Assembly (NCBI RefSeq): GCF_028583425.1
Contig: NC_072806.1
Span: forward strand, 38,300,001 to 38,364,000
DNA: 64,000 nt
DNA from: Eublepharis macularius
Lineage: Eukaryota > Chordata > Lepidosauria > Squamata > Eublepharidae
Direction of reading: 5' to 3'
Positions 43,510 to 56,200 of the stretch are shown piece by piece. Below the pieces are notes generated by a model, which searched no databases, was not told the origin of the DNA, and worked only from the letters and a program-made list of their open reading frames with translations. Position numbers and translations under genes: made by a program. Each line of letters opens with the position of its first letter. Within the stretch, counting starts at the first letter, position 1.

Positions 43510-44149
43510 CTTATGCTCATATAGTTTCTGCAGCCCAAACACTGGTTGTTGTGTGTTCTTTATTAGGAAGTGGCCCACACAAGGTGTCTCATAGCAAGTA
43601 ATAAATACATACAGGAGCACCTGACCTGATTGTTTTCATGCACTGGTGTAAATCTTGCAATTATGGCACCTATTCAACTCTATTATTTCCTTTTCTGTAA
43701 AGCATCTCTAAAGGACCCTCTAAGGAGTCCTTTAGTCACATTAAAATATCTGCCTGCCACTCCTTTTACGTACTGCTTCCTCTAGTATACCTTTTAATGT
43801 ATAACTTCATTTTTTAGAAAGCCATATTTGGCTCTGTACCACAGACCCCTGGCTCTCAAGGGGTTCCGGCCAAGAAACACCTGCCCCCTGACATCTTTCA
43901 ACAGGAGATGACCAAAGACCTTCTGTATGCAAAGCAGGAGCCCTGGCCACCAACCTCACAATGCCCTGAAGAGCCCCCTCCCCACCCAGGACAGTAGTCA
44001 TAGCAGTCATTCACTCTAAACCCTTTTGGCCTAGATTTTTGCACCCAACATTGCAATAAAAACAGCCAAACTTCTCCTCCTGCCACAAGCCCTGACTCTG
44101 GCACAGGCCAAGCAGTGTCTCGTGCAAAGAGAATGAAAGGATAGTGTAC

Positions 44150-44197
44150 CTGGATGAAGTGGCATGAACACGGCGGATTTAGAGCAAGGCAGAGAAG
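44150..44197 (-). CDS. NF1: NF1 alternative cassette exon (48a-like)
   Basis: A 48-nt exon between an acceptor (TTCTGTGCCTGAAG) and a donor (GTACAC). Entered in phase 1 from the exon at 53001-53217 it reads ASLPCSKSAVFMPLHP and leaves in phase 1 for the terminal exon, so skipping or inclusion keeps the frame. From memory, the human alternative exon 48a, enriched in muscle transcripts, adds ASLPCSNSAVFMQLFPHQ at this same junction. The first ten residues match at nine positions, and this version is two codons shorter. Nothing else in this 26-kb intron is similarly conserved. Position, phase, orientation and sequence together make orthology likely; inclusion in mRNA is not shown. Confidence 0.85.
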
Positions 44198-44624
44198 CTT
44201 CAGGCACAGAATGAAAGAGAAAATAGGGGTGGATCAACATTCAGGATGGAGCTAGACAGAAAATATTTACAGGGCAGTGGCTTTATACATCTTGCTCATC
44301 TCCTGTCCTGTTCTGAGGAGACAAACTTCCCTCCGCCCCATGCAACTTGCATACCTGCTTATTTTTAAAAAGTTACTTTAAAACCACCACATTTGGCAAA
44401 GGAGAATAGCCCAAACTGAGCTAGTGTTCTTTTTATGTGCTTTTCAGTACTATACACTCAACCTATCTGTGTGCTCTATAGTAATGTAACTCATCCCGAT
44501 GGCTTTAGGTACAGCGTAATCATCAGGCCAAGGTCTGATGTTCATATATCATTTAAGAAAGTGCTGAGCATGTGGACTGCAGTTCTCTGTACCCCCATAT
44601 ATTCCTCTATTCAGCCGTCGGGGA

Positions 44625-45380
44625 GGCCTTAGCCACCGTCAACTGTATGCCTGGCGGAACAGCTCCATCTTACCGTCTTACAAGCCCAGTGGAAAGATAA
44701 CAAATCCGGCCGGGCCCTGATCTCTTTAGATAGAGCGTTCCACCAGGCTGGGGCCAGGACTGAAAAGACCCTGGCTCTGGTTGACGCTAGGCAGGCTTTC
44801 CAGGGGCCAGGGATCATTAACAGCTGTTTATCGCTGGATTGAAGCGTCCTCCGGGGCTTATAGGGAGAGGCAATCCCATAGATACGCTGGTCCCAGTCCG
44901 CACAGGGCTTTGTAGGTTAATACCAAAACCTTGAATCTCATGCGGTACTCCACTGGCAACCAATGCAGCTGCTGCAATACTGGCGTTATATGTGCATTAG
45001 AAGGTACTCTGGTGATGGTTCGCGTTGCTGCATTTTGGACCAGCTGTATCTGCTGGATCAGGTTCAAGGGAAGCCCTGCGTAAAGCGCGTTATAGTAGTT
45101 TAGCCTAGAGGTGACCACAGCCTGGACCACTGTAGGTAAGTCATGGGCCAAGAGATGGGGACTGAGCTGTCTGGTCTGTCGGAGATGGAAGAAAGAGGAC
45201 CTGGCAACTGCTGCGACCTGGGCCTCCGTCTTCAAGGAGGCATCCAGGGCCAGCCCCAGGCTCCTCACTCTCGGGGCCGGTGTAAGCACCGCCCCATTGA
45301 GTGTAGGAAGCTGGGGCCCCAAATCCACGCTCCCGCAACCCATATACGGGATCTCCGTATTTGGCATTTTAAGGCTAACT
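44625..45380 (-). mobile_element. L2-like LINE, C-terminal RT fragment
   Basis: The minus-strand frame 44858-45367 contains FFHLRQTRQLSPHLLAHDLP, VVQAVVTSRLNYYNALYAGL, IQLVQNAATRTITRV and LQQLHWLPVEYRMRFKVLVL. A shifted frame to 44629 continues with ARVFSVLAPAWWNAL. These are L2-type C-terminal blocks. It lies about 430 bp upstream of the NF1 cassette exon. Confidence 0.85.
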
Positions 45381-46029
45381 AGTTATGATGACAACAGAAG
45401 AACCACGTCTGGTTCCCTGGCTGTATCATACATTTTAAATTGCAGCCACGGAGAGCCCTGGATTCGCATCACAGCAGCAGCAGCACACGCCATGGCGCTT
45501 TCACAGTCTAAAGGGCCGTGAGGAAGTACTGGTTCTGGCTGTGACAACAGTGTTGGGGGGAAAGATGGATCTCCCTGGTGCCCACTTTGGATTGGGACTT
45601 CACAAGGCTGGGGAAAAAACAAGCAACAGATATAAAGTTTGGGCTTTAAACGATGAGCTTTTTATCCCGCATCTGTAGCACCAGAAAGGGATGAGTGAAA
45701 TCTAGCTCTATCAAAGGCCTATCCACTGTTGTTATTCATTTATTTAATTGTCTTTTATAGTTCACCTTTCTCTCTGAGACTATAGGCGGATTACACAGTG
45801 TGAGTCAGTACAGTGAATTTCAGAGATTTCAATAAACCATACATAAAGACAAATTTGCAAAGATTTAAAGCCAGCAGAAACCTAATTCAGACTTGAAGAT
45901 ACGTTGAAACAGAGCATGAGCAGTTCTAAGACTGACATATTAAACAGCGTAGAAACTACTCAGTTAAGTTCATACTTACTGCAACAGGCAGTACATAGCA
46001 GTAAAGTCTATAGCCCCTATCTCTTTACT
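45381..46029. other. No recognisable feature
   Basis: Intronic sequence without an assigned repeat or exon. Confidence 0.4.
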
Positions 46030-46800
46030 CTTGAGACCAGTTCCTTACAGTGCCGCCCTCCCATTTGAGTTAAAAGACTTCCTGAATAATTCAGTTTTGC
46101 ATAGCCTGATGAAAGCCAGGAGAGTGGGAGCTTTCCTGACCTTTTCAAGTTGGTTGTTCCATAAGGTGGGGGCCACCACAGAGGAGGCACGTGGAAGGGC
46201 AGCTGTTGATTTTGCCCAACTGCAGGGTGGTATCTGCAGAAGGCCCTGCTGCCATGATAAAACATAGGGAGAGAGGCAGTGCCATAGATATGATGGACCA
46301 ATGCCATAAAGAGCTTTGTATGTGATAGCCAACACCTTGAATTGAGCCTGGTAGCTGGTAAGTAGCCAGTGGAGTAACTGCAGAAGGAATCTTGCTCCTC
46401 CTAGCACCCACAGATCCAGAGGAGTTAGCCATGTTAGTCTGTAGTAGCAAACAGTAAAGAGTCCAGTAGCACCTTTAAGAAGTATCTGACAAAGAGAGCT
46501 GTGGTTCTCGAAAGCTTATGCTACAGTAAAGGTGGTTAGTCTTAAAGGTGCTACTGGACTCTTTACTATCTTGCTAGCACCCAACATAACTGCGCTGCAC
46601 CATTCTGCACCAACTGGAGTCTTTGAGTTAACTTAGAGGGGAGCCCTACGTAGAATGCATTACAGTAGTCAAGACCTGACATTAGCGTGGCATGGATCCA
46701 GGTGGCCAGGTCGGCTATGTTTAGGCTGATCCTGTTTGGGCAGGAGGCTGATCCTGCCAGGCTAGACTGAGTTTGTAGAAAGCGTTTTTCTCCCAGCCTC
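46030..46800 (-). mobile_element. L2-like LINE fragment with a nested foldback repeat
   Basis: Minus-strand blocks: NIADLATWIHATLMSGLDYC and NAFYVGLPSKLTQRLQLVQN (46650-46735) and, after an interruption, LLHWLLTSYQAQFKVLAITY and APTLWNNQLEKVRKAPTLLA (46120-46400). The break at 46411-46570 is a separate insertion. Frameshifted and inactive. Confidence 0.82.
46411..46572. mobile_element. Foldback repeat inserted in the L2 fragment
   Basis: AGTAAAGAGTCCAGTAGCAC followed by CTTTAAG is answered by CTTAAAGGTGCTACTGGACT CTTTACT in inverse (46454-46480 and 46540-46566), giving arms of about 26 bp. Between them is GAGAGCTGTGGTTCTCGAAA with GCTTATGCTAC, a text common in squamate dispersed repeats. L2 sequence near the junctions (TCTTGCT and AGCACCCA) is repeated on both sides, consistent with a target duplication. 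Confidence 0.65.
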
Positions 46801-46829
46801 ACTCTGTGGATTGACAGTCGCTGCTGCAG

Positions 46830-47075
46830 TCTCCAGTTTCAAATTTGGTTTTAAATCTGGGTTTTTAACTCTACTGTTCTTTAATTAGTCAGTTGTTGGT
46901 TTTAATGTTTTAGTTTAGCTGTTTAGAATTTTTATCTTTCTGTTGCTTGGCACTGTGGAAATTTAGTTTTTAAGCTTTATATTAAATTAACTGTTTTTAT
47001 TTTGTTGTCAGCTGCGCCCAGAACCCGTTTTCTGGCTGAGGGGTGGGATATAAATGCCTACAGTAAACAAAACGC
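46830..47075 (+). mobile_element. L2-like 3' UTR tail
   Basis: Plus-strand AT-rich sequence ending GTCAGCTGCGCCCAGAACCC, GTTTTCTGGCTGAGGGGTGG then GATATAAATGCC, the form of L2-like 3' tails (compare 59285-59340). Confidence 0.55.
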
Positions 47076-47079
47076 ATTT

Positions 47080-49291
47080 TATTACACTGCAACTGCAAAA
47101 CAGGGGCAACCAGCACACGACACATACAGAGAGGCAAGACTGAATCATTCACATCACCGGAGAACCAACCACCTCAACAGCATCAGAGATGGCAGCTCAG
47201 GACATTCAGCTGCAAATCTATTCTTGGGGCCTCCATGAACGATTTGGCCCAGATGATGTCAGTGGCTTCCAGGGACTCTCAGAGCCTGTCGGTACAGCTG
47301 ACATTTGCAGACACAAACTTAGATCCCAGGCCTAAGCCGTCTCTAGGGCATGCGCAACTTCCTGATGGCCTCTTAACCCAGACCAGATGGGGCAAGAGAA
47401 GGCTGACTGTGACAGCGACAGCCCTGCCTCCCCAGATGTGTGCTCTGTGTTGGTCTGAGTCGCTGTTGGCCAATGACACAAGCCACTGAGCAAGGGGGAA
47501 GTCAGCTTGTTCCTGCTTCTGCAGCTTTGGAAATAATTCCAGGTGGGTCGTCTGTTGCAGCAAACTTAAGCAGGAGTCAGATGCACTTGAAAGGCTACTA
47601 AAATGTATTTGGCATAAGCATTTGTCTCTGAAAATTTACGTTCAAAGCAATTGTCAGCTTTTAAGCTGCCATTTAATGTTGCAGCTTTGTAGAAGGATGA
47701 TGGAGTTTATTCCAAGATCTCTTTCCCATGTGGGCCTCAAAGAAAGTTATTCCTACTTCTTAGTCCACAGTCTCACCTCTCCAATGAAAGGGCGAGAGTC
47801 TGGCTTACAGTTGCTCCACCTACCCCTCTGTGGCAGGGACAGCCCTTGTTCTCTGTCGAGTATAACCCCGTCCTTATAGCATCCCTTTGGGGACAAGCAG
47901 GGACTGTCTTTTAAAAGCACTATTAGCATGAACACCAGTGTGCTTTCCATCCCCCACCAACACTACAAAGAAGGTAAATGCTACTTAGCTAACATTTGAG
48001 AGACAGCTATTCCAAAAGTACAATATCTGCAGTGGGATTAACAGAATGTTTTAATCTTGCCAAAAAAAAAAGAAAGGAAAGAGAAGGAAAGGGAAGGGAA
48101 GAACCGTGGCCAGGTTTCTAAACCCCTGGTTTCAGAAGTGTGAGCGTGGCAGGCCCTCTCAGACCGTGCGAGGAAGTGGCGTCTTCCTGTTTTGTCCTTG
48201 TTGCCGAGAGGCAGGAGACCTTCCTGTTAGTTTCAGACGCAAAGTGATGTCAAAAACAGCCAGAACAGAAGTAAATGGGTCGTCTTTGTCCCGTGGACAC
48301 ACACCCTAGGTGTAGGAACCCACACACTTCCCACGATTGCTTTAGTGTGCATGAATGTGAAATCGCAGTATGCACTTGCCACATGGGGGGTTTTGTAACC
48401 GGCAAGAGTTTAAACAAGTTCTGCTTTTACAGAACCCTGAATATGGACATTCTGGCTTCAATCTATAGAAGGTCAGAAAGTGGGCAAAATCGCGCTGCCC
48501 CACATTGTAGGCAAGGGTTGTGGGGGAGGAACTGCCCTGCTGCAGCATTTGAGCTAGGGCCAGCTTTGGGTCTTCAGGGGCAGCAGCCTCTTTTCCCCCT
48601 TCCCTTTCTTGGGGAAGGGGATGCGTCTGGCATCTGGTTTCCACCAAGCCCCTCCCCCCACGCCCGGGCATGCCAGGCGACCTGGACCCTGTCTGTCAGG
48701 CTCCCTTATCCCCCAGAAGCAACATTGTGTGGAAATCAGTGATCCGCAATGCAAAGGGGGAAACAGGAAATTTCCATTCTGCCAGGGGAAAATTTATTCT
48801 GGATCCAGCCTATTGCTTCTGGGATATTCTGACAACCATAGCAGATTCCTGCTTAAAGTTCTGCTCAGGGCCTTGCCTGTTATTCTATGGCTGACTACTT
48901 CAGCCTGGAGCAGCCGGGGTCTGCTCTTGCCAGCCCAGCTGGCTCAGGATTCAGATGTCCTAGATATTTTGTCTGCACAATGCCTGCTCCTACTGCTGGA
49001 GGAAAGACTGGAAGTGTCTCTCTCCCTCCTTCTCCAGGCTGAACCAACTCTAAGGGAAATGGGCATGCCACTTTTAGTTTGGCCAGTGCTGTTCCCCAGG
49101 TGGCTTTATTTGGGTCAAAAGTAGCTTGTAAATCCCAGGCGTCCCTCCCAGAAGTTCCTGGGTATCTTCCAAGTTGGAAATGGTCCAAGAATTCTGGAGC
49201 ATGGTGGGCACTGTATTATTGGCAGGAACAGGTATATTGACTACATGTTCTCCCATTTTTTCTAATTATGTGGTTTCTTTACCATGTAGGG
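47080..49291. other. Intronic stretch without recognisable feature
   Basis: No family or exon assigned. Open frames of up to 171 codons (plus 48609-49124) have no motif or splice logic and overlap others on the minus strand. Confidence 0.35.
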
Positions 49292-49600
49292 ATCCTATTT
49301 GCCTGGTGGGCAGGGGATCCCCCACTCCCAGCCTCTGCCCCTCGCCATCGCTTATCTGGCTGGTGTGTGTGTGTGTGTGGGGGGGAGGTGTGAGGAATGG
49401 GCCTCAGAGCTCTGGAGAGGGCTCCTGCATGCTCCAGAGCACTTCCTTGTCGTGCCAGGAATGTCATTCCCCGTGTAATAAGGAAGTCCTCCGGAGCATG
49501 TGCGCACAAAGCCCATGCGCAAGGCAAGTTCCCCCCATGTGTGCTCCCCCATGTCCTCCCCATCTCCTGGTTTGGGCCCTGGGGGAACGTGGCAACACTA
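49292..49600. repeat. GC-rich dispersed repeat, second copy
   Basis: Same order as 10585-10880, with a (GT)n expansion at 49364-49378. Confidence 0.5.
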
Positions 49601-52071
49601 TTACCATGAGATGAACAAGTTGTTGCTCTTTATATGACAAATACTGCCAGACGTATTTTTGCCACCAAAATTTGGAAATAAAAAAACCCCTACACTTAAG
49701 AACGAAGACTGGCTAGGAAAAATTAAGGACTGAAACAAGGTATTGCTCTTGTTTTTTTTCAGAATATGCATGAAATAGAGATGGTCTGAAAAGATACGAT
49801 CACCTGGACACACTATATAATGTCATGTTTGATCTCTATTAGTGTATTTGATTAACTTTGTTCTATGAATCATGGTTTTTCTTCTTCCTTTTTCTTAAAA
49901 AAATAAGGAAATGGAACCAGAAAGTCACATGCAGCAGGCCGTTCTCTCTCTCTCTCTCATGCCACTTCCAGTTTGGGAGGGGCAGTTTCCCATTCACCTC
50001 TGGCCTGTAAGAACCCTCCTCTCCTAAGGATGACAGGCATTTTTGATGACCAGTTAATCACAAATGTTCTTCTAGGCAGAACCCTCAGAGCTCTTCCAGG
50101 GACTGTAATCCATAATGCTGCTGTCAGAGGTTCAAACGACACATTACCGGTAACGTGTGTGGCCATGAGGACTCGCTGCAGGATGCCGACTGTGGGTTCT
50201 CCATGACAACTCAATTCAAAAGCACTACAGGTATCAAATTTAGATCAGGACTGTGGCACAGAGGGGGGAAGGGACCGTGTGTCACATGCAGCACATAATC
50301 CAGGTCTTCGAAACTAAGTTTAGCTGTATCATTTACTCAACTTAAAAGAATTGCCCATCTGCTTGATGAAGTATGAAACGAGTACATAATACAAATTTGG
50401 CCGGGCATACTAGCAAACCTATTTCTGCTGTCTGATAGCTTTATTACTAAATCAATATATGTTAAAATAGAAAAATAATAGCTGGGACAATTGTTCCAAT
50501 GTGCAAGAAGCCTTAAGCAGCCACCTTGCGTATCTGAGGGTTAAAAAGCAGCTACATGTAACTACACGAAGAACTCATTAGAGTACATGTCTGCAGAGCC
50601 CAAGTTTATTGCCTGTATGAAAATTGTCCCCACTATTATATTGCACCCATTGGTGTTACTTTACAGTTTAGTACACAGACAGCTGCAATTATGAGGGGTG
50701 TGGAGGTATTCCTGTATCTGTTTTATTGTGTCAGGCAACTGCATGTGTGGGGTGCACACATGTGCAAACCCCTTCACTGCATTCTGTTACACTACAATTC
50801 AGAATTCCCCTATCCCAGCATTTACACTCTTGAAGCCATACCTGCCTGCCTGCCGCGACTTTACAACTTAAAGTCATAAAGCAATTCAAACAGCAAGCCG
50901 AGAGTCACAGGTGGTTTGAGATACACATGCAATCTTTGTATGAACTGAAACATCTACGACAAAATTCAAGTGGAGAGCTTCATAGTATCATCACAAGCAG
51001 CCTTCAAAGGCCCCTGACTTCACAGGTGAGGTGGGTGGTGACTGGAGACAGGGTCTTCTCAGAGGTAGGCCTTTCCCAGAGAACTATGATTGGCTCCATC
51101 ACTTTTATCTCAGCCATAAAACACTTATTTTCTAGAGCTCTCTCTCTCATGGCTGAGACATTTCACCAGCTGCTTCTAGAAATCTCTATGCAGAGGATTA
51201 TGGACTCCTCCGTCTATACAAGGCAATGAATATCTTCATAAGAGGACAGAACAACAATTTTGTCTGCTTTTTATTTTTATATTGAAGAAGAACCAACCCT
51301 TTGATAACGGTCTACGTTTGGACTCATGTCTTCTTGCCCTGATTATTCTTTAGTCATTGTTATATTTGTTGTCAATCCTGAGTCACGGGTACCTTGGAAT
51401 TGTACTTGAATGCTCGTGTCATTTCGCTGTCAAGTTTTGAACTGTATGTGTTCCTTGTTACTGTATCTTATTTTGCAAGTATTTCAATGATCACATTTAA
51501 CATCTGGAGTGTTTGCTGTGGCATCTCATTTTTCTTTAAGCAACACTGTTGGTTCCCCTTTATCTGCTGACACAACGGGAAGGCCAAGGACTGCCAAATA
51601 GGTTAATGTGCAATTTTCACATTTTTAACTCTAATTTTTTTTCAGATAGGTAGCCATTTTGGTCTACAGCAGAACAGCAGGGTTTGAGTCCAGTGGCACC
51701 TTAGAGATCAACACAATTTTCAGGATGTGAGCTTACAAGAGTCAAAGTTCCTTTCTTCAGATATAGGGAATACCCTGTAACTGAAGGAGAGAGCTTAGAC
51801 TCTTGAAAGTGAATACTCTGAACATCTTGTTACTCGCATCTTCGATTTTGTGAACTACCTCCAGCAGTTCTCTTAAAAACCAAGATTTCAACATTTATAA
51901 TAAATAAATAATAGGCTTCTTTTGTATTTATTTAATATGTAGTTTGAAAGCTGCCATGAGAGTCGTTTGATCAAAAGGCACGCTGTACATCTTTAAAACA
52001 AATCAGTAATAAATACATTCAAGAGACTTACTTGCCTGGGGCAGGGGGGGGTGCTACTACAAATGGAGCTT
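49601..52071. other. Intronic stretch; one degenerate repeat
   Basis: 51640-51780 (GGTAGCCATTTTGGTCTACA, GAGTCCAGTGGCACCTTAGA) resembles the dispersed repeat at 46411-46572. The rest is unassigned. Confidence 0.35.
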
Positions 52072-52328
52072 TATAATAATAACAACAACATTCGATTTAT
52101 ATACCGCCCTTCAGGACAACTTAATGCCCACTCAGAGCAGTTTGCAAAGTATGTTATTATTATCCCCACAACAAAACACCCTGTGAAGTGGGTGGGGCTG
52201 AGAGAGCTCTGAGAGAGCTGTGACTGACCCAAGGTCACCCAGCTGGCTTCAAGTGGAGGAGTGGGGAATCAAACCCGGATCTCCAGATTAGAGTCCTGCG
52301 CTCTTAACCACTACACCAAACTGGCTCT
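52072..52328 (-). mobile_element. CORE-type SINE, full length
   Basis: Reverse complement of the 633-892 family from the tail (ATTCGATTTATATACCGCCC) through GACCCAAGGTCACCCAGCTG to the tRNA head (GCGCTCTTAACCACTACACC). Confidence 0.88.
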
Positions 52329-53000
52329 CTTTGTCATTTATTTGTTCACCAATCTCAGTTTGTTTCCTGCACTTTTATTATTTTCTGATGTCTTGCAAGA
52401 CATTATAATCCTATCACCACCTTCCTGTGAGGAAGGCTGCTTGTACTCTAATTGCTGAAAATAAGGTTCTACACACAGAAAAATACCATTCTGTGACATA
52501 CACCATGCTTTATGATATTTGAGTAAATTTGCATGTATTTGCATATTTATGGCACATTTATTATCTTGCAAAATTCCTTGCCTGCCTCCAATGCCAAATT
52601 CTGCACTTGTGCAGCATCACAGCATCCATCTTGGCTTGGTTGTTACAAGTTTATGAACTGGGGTAAAATGAGACCACCAAGTGAAAGCTACAGAGCTGAG
52701 GGGGAACAATGAGAAGGAGCACCTGCTACTGCTCACCTCATTTACTTGCCAGAGACCAGTAGGAATTAGGGGGCAAGTAAGAACAGCAGCATGGGCAAGC
52801 ACGTGGGCCCATTCAGAGACACAACCCCCTAAGGGCATCTTGCCCAACAGCCTCCCAAAAAACAGAATGGACCTTGCGCACAGCACAAGAGGAGGTTTCA
52901 GCTGCCAAAGTGAGCAACGCCAAGACCTCAAAGTTTGCAGACCATTTAAAGGAGTTTCAATGGCTCCATCTTTTACAATAGAAAAGAATGGCAGACTAAC

Positions 53001-53217
53001 CTGGGGAATGCTGGGAAGTGGCGAGCGAGGTCATGGAATTAGAGAGGTTAAGGTTCGCTGTAATGCTGAGCTGACTCTGCACAGCAGGTGGGTATGGTGA
53101 GGTTGGCGTCAGCAGGGATTCCTCACTGGTTTCCTCATCAATGCCAGGCAAGTACGTGTCAATCAAGGCATCAAGGAACTTCACTATCAGCTCAGCATAG
53201 TCTGGGATTTGCGTTTG
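53001..53217 (-). CDS. NF1: NF1 coding exon (penultimate constitutive)
   Basis: 217 nt between an acceptor (CTCATTTTCTAG) and a donor (GTTAGT). It opens in phase 0 and reads QTQIPDYAELIVKFLDALID, TYLPGIDEETSEESLLTPTS, PYPPAVQSQLSITANLNLSN then SMTSLATSQHSP(G), 72 residues plus one base. Compared with mammalian neurofibromin as I recall it, only one position changes (Val after PPA). This belongs to the C-terminal domain beyond the GAP and Sec14-PH modules. The donor splices either to the cassette at 44197 or directly to 26554, both in phase. Confidence 0.96.
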
Positions 53218-56200
53218 CTAGAAAATGAGAAACGGGTCAGTCCTTTCACTTCTTCAGCACATCTACATCCGGCTTTTCCATTCACCAGGATCTGCAAAGG
53301 GGCCTGATGTCCACCTCGTGCTGTTACTGCTGCCCTTCAGGCACAGAAGCAACCTTAAGTTCTGGTTCAACTATGAAACTATGGATGAATTAACTCAGTA
53401 TTGTTACTGTTGAGAACAAGTGTAGCACGGTGGCCTGGAGAATAAGTTGCAGCCCAGGAGGCTTCCCATTCAAACGTCTCTTCAGCGATTACAGACAAGC
53501 CGCTTTGTCTCAGCCTCGTTCCCCTCCCCAATAATAAGAACTGTGGCCAACTGTATAGGGCTGCTGTAGGAAATGCTCTGCTGATCAGCATTTAGTGGTT
53601 TGTACTCTGAAAGGGCCGTGCAAATGCTGAGAGCTCCTAACGTGATGATGCTCGTGCAAAATATGCTGCAATGTGCCCTGAAGATCCGTTCCAGGATGGA
53701 ACATAAATACCAAAACAGAATAAATGCTAAAAAGAAACACAACAGGGCTCTGAACACGTATAAAAGCATAAATACAGAGTAAAACACACCCTACCATCAG
53801 CAAAGGTCATAGGTCATGAGGGACAGCAGTGCAGTAAGGTGCAGTGTGAGGTGCATTACAGTAATCCAATCTGGCGGTTCCCAGACCACAAGAGAGGGTG
53901 CCTGGGATCCCCTTCTACCTAAAAAGTCTCCATTTGGGTTGGCTGGGCCATTCAGCAATCCCTGGTGGCTGCCAAGGCCAACACTTTGCAGAAACCGGCA
54001 ACAATCACCGCAGCTACAATTCTAAAAGCTTCTCCCTGCCCTTTTTCTGGTAGCTTCTGGAGATTCAAACTGTCATATTCATTGAGGTGAAATGTAGTAC
54101 ATGAATGGCAGTGAGCAGGGCCGATACCTGAAGGCTGCATATTGAGGCAGCAAGACTCGCGGACATTCCCGTCACAAGGCGAGCCCTGTCGCAGCCTGGG
54201 ATGTTACTCGTTTGTGAAAAATCATTGTGCCCGCCCTCTCCTTGATCATCTCTCTGGCTAATGAGAACATTCTGCCGTACAGATGACCAGGCCTTGGGGG
54301 AACTGATGAGCGCCCAATACAAAATGTGGCAGGCTGTGTGAGTGTGCATGAGAGAGAGAAGTAAATATTTAAAACGCCAATTATTTGCACTCTGATAAAC
54401 AGAATGGCCAAACCACCAAGAAAAGGTGGCTGGGGGTGGGTGGGACACGATGGAAAGATAGAGGGTTTTATAAAATTGTGAAACTTTTTTCTCCCTTTCC
54501 CATGATACTAGAATTTCAGGTCACCTGGTGAAAAAGATGGGCATTTGATTCTGGGCAGGGGGAAAGGAAGTTTTTCTTCATACAGCATATCTGTAAGTTG
54601 GGGGGTCATTGCCCCAAGACATGCAAGAGCCTGCTGGAAGAGGTCAGGATGGCTCCCATTTCCTGACTTTTTGGCAAGGCGGTGAAACAGGAGTTATTCC
54701 ATAAGCTTTTGCTACAACACGAGTCTGGCCAAAAAAAGGGGGATCTGGGTGCTTTGTAGCTGATGTTGTTTTCATATTAGTTATTTTAATACACATATAA
54801 TGTATTTGGTATTAATTATGGTTGCATTTTATCTCTGTTAACAAGTCTTGGGTCCCGATTTGTACAGAGAAATTCATGGTCATAAATATTTCAAATAAAT
54901 AAAACAAACCATTAAAAATACAAATCAAAGCCATGTCAAAAGTTATCTCAACTCATTAATAAATGTAAATTGAAGAATGTGGCCCTAGACCATGCTGGAA
55001 ACCTTAGGATAATATTCCAGGAAAAGCAGTGGCACCATTTAGAAATCCGCCAGACAAGCTTGGCTTCTGCCCACTTCATCAGGTGGGTAAGAACCTCTAT
55101 CCTCAAAAGATATCAGGACGGCATCAGCCCATTCATGGTTACTGGAGGCTGCCTTCAGTTTCCCAATGTCCAACTATCAGTGGTTTCCTTGCTGTTAAAA
55201 GATAGCATGGTAAGGCTGTGCAGTGGTATAATGTGCCTGTATATCAGCAACAGATTAGAAAGATTCACTAGAAAGCTGTGTCCCAGCATTCCTACCCATT
55301 TTAATCAGGCACAGAGTTTCTTATATTTTTGATGCAGCCCAGGGCTTTCCCTCCAGCACTCTGGACATGGTGCAAGGTACCAGGGCAGATCCAGCCATTC
55401 ACACATCCTGCCACCCACCCTAATCCTCCCTGCACAGGTTTGGGGCTTCCTAGGCAGGTAAGGGCTGGGCACCACCCTGGTAACATTTTTTCCATGATAC
55501 CTCCTCTGTGCCCTGAGATGTTTCTCTGGCTCTATTATCACTGCCCACTGTATGATGGTTTTCAGGCAGGCAAGGTTCTTTATGTGGCCCACCCCTTTAA
55601 AATATTTTTCTGAGGAGAATTTTTTTCTTCCTAGTCTCCCCCCCTCCTTATGAACACTAACTCATCCATAATCTCAGCAGCTTTAACTACTGTCCCTGGC
55701 TTTTTATCTTGCACCAGCCAGCAGTAATCAGTGGATATTATTTTTTAAAACTGTTCCAATTCTGTAAGAGTGACATGTTGCCAGCTCTCAGCTTTCTCTA
55801 CTAATGGCTTTAGTAACCATTTTAATTTACAGGCTACTTGAGCATAAGTCTCCTCAGATTTCTTTGATGTTGTAACAACATAGATCAAAGCACACTAAAC
55901 TAATCAATACTAAGCTAATACATAGTAATGGCTTGTATTCTGGGTGAACTTTTAAACTTTTCATGAACTGTCTATGCATTTTTTAGTGTCAGGTAACCAA
56001 AACAGGTGCGCTTTAATCTTTTGACAGCTAATTAAAAATAGAGGACTCCATCTAGATTAATGTTTCTTTATCAGAGACTGGACCAATAGTGATCTAGTAT
56101 CTTAACTCTTCCTGTCATTTCTCACGGATTTATGGCTTTGTTTTGCAAGTTAGCTATAACGTTATTTTTGGCTAATTAGAAGGTTATACAATAGAAATTA

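Noticed and set aside
48609..49124. A 171-codon plus-strand frame
   Set aside because: No domain, no splice logic, and strong overlap with frames on the other strand.
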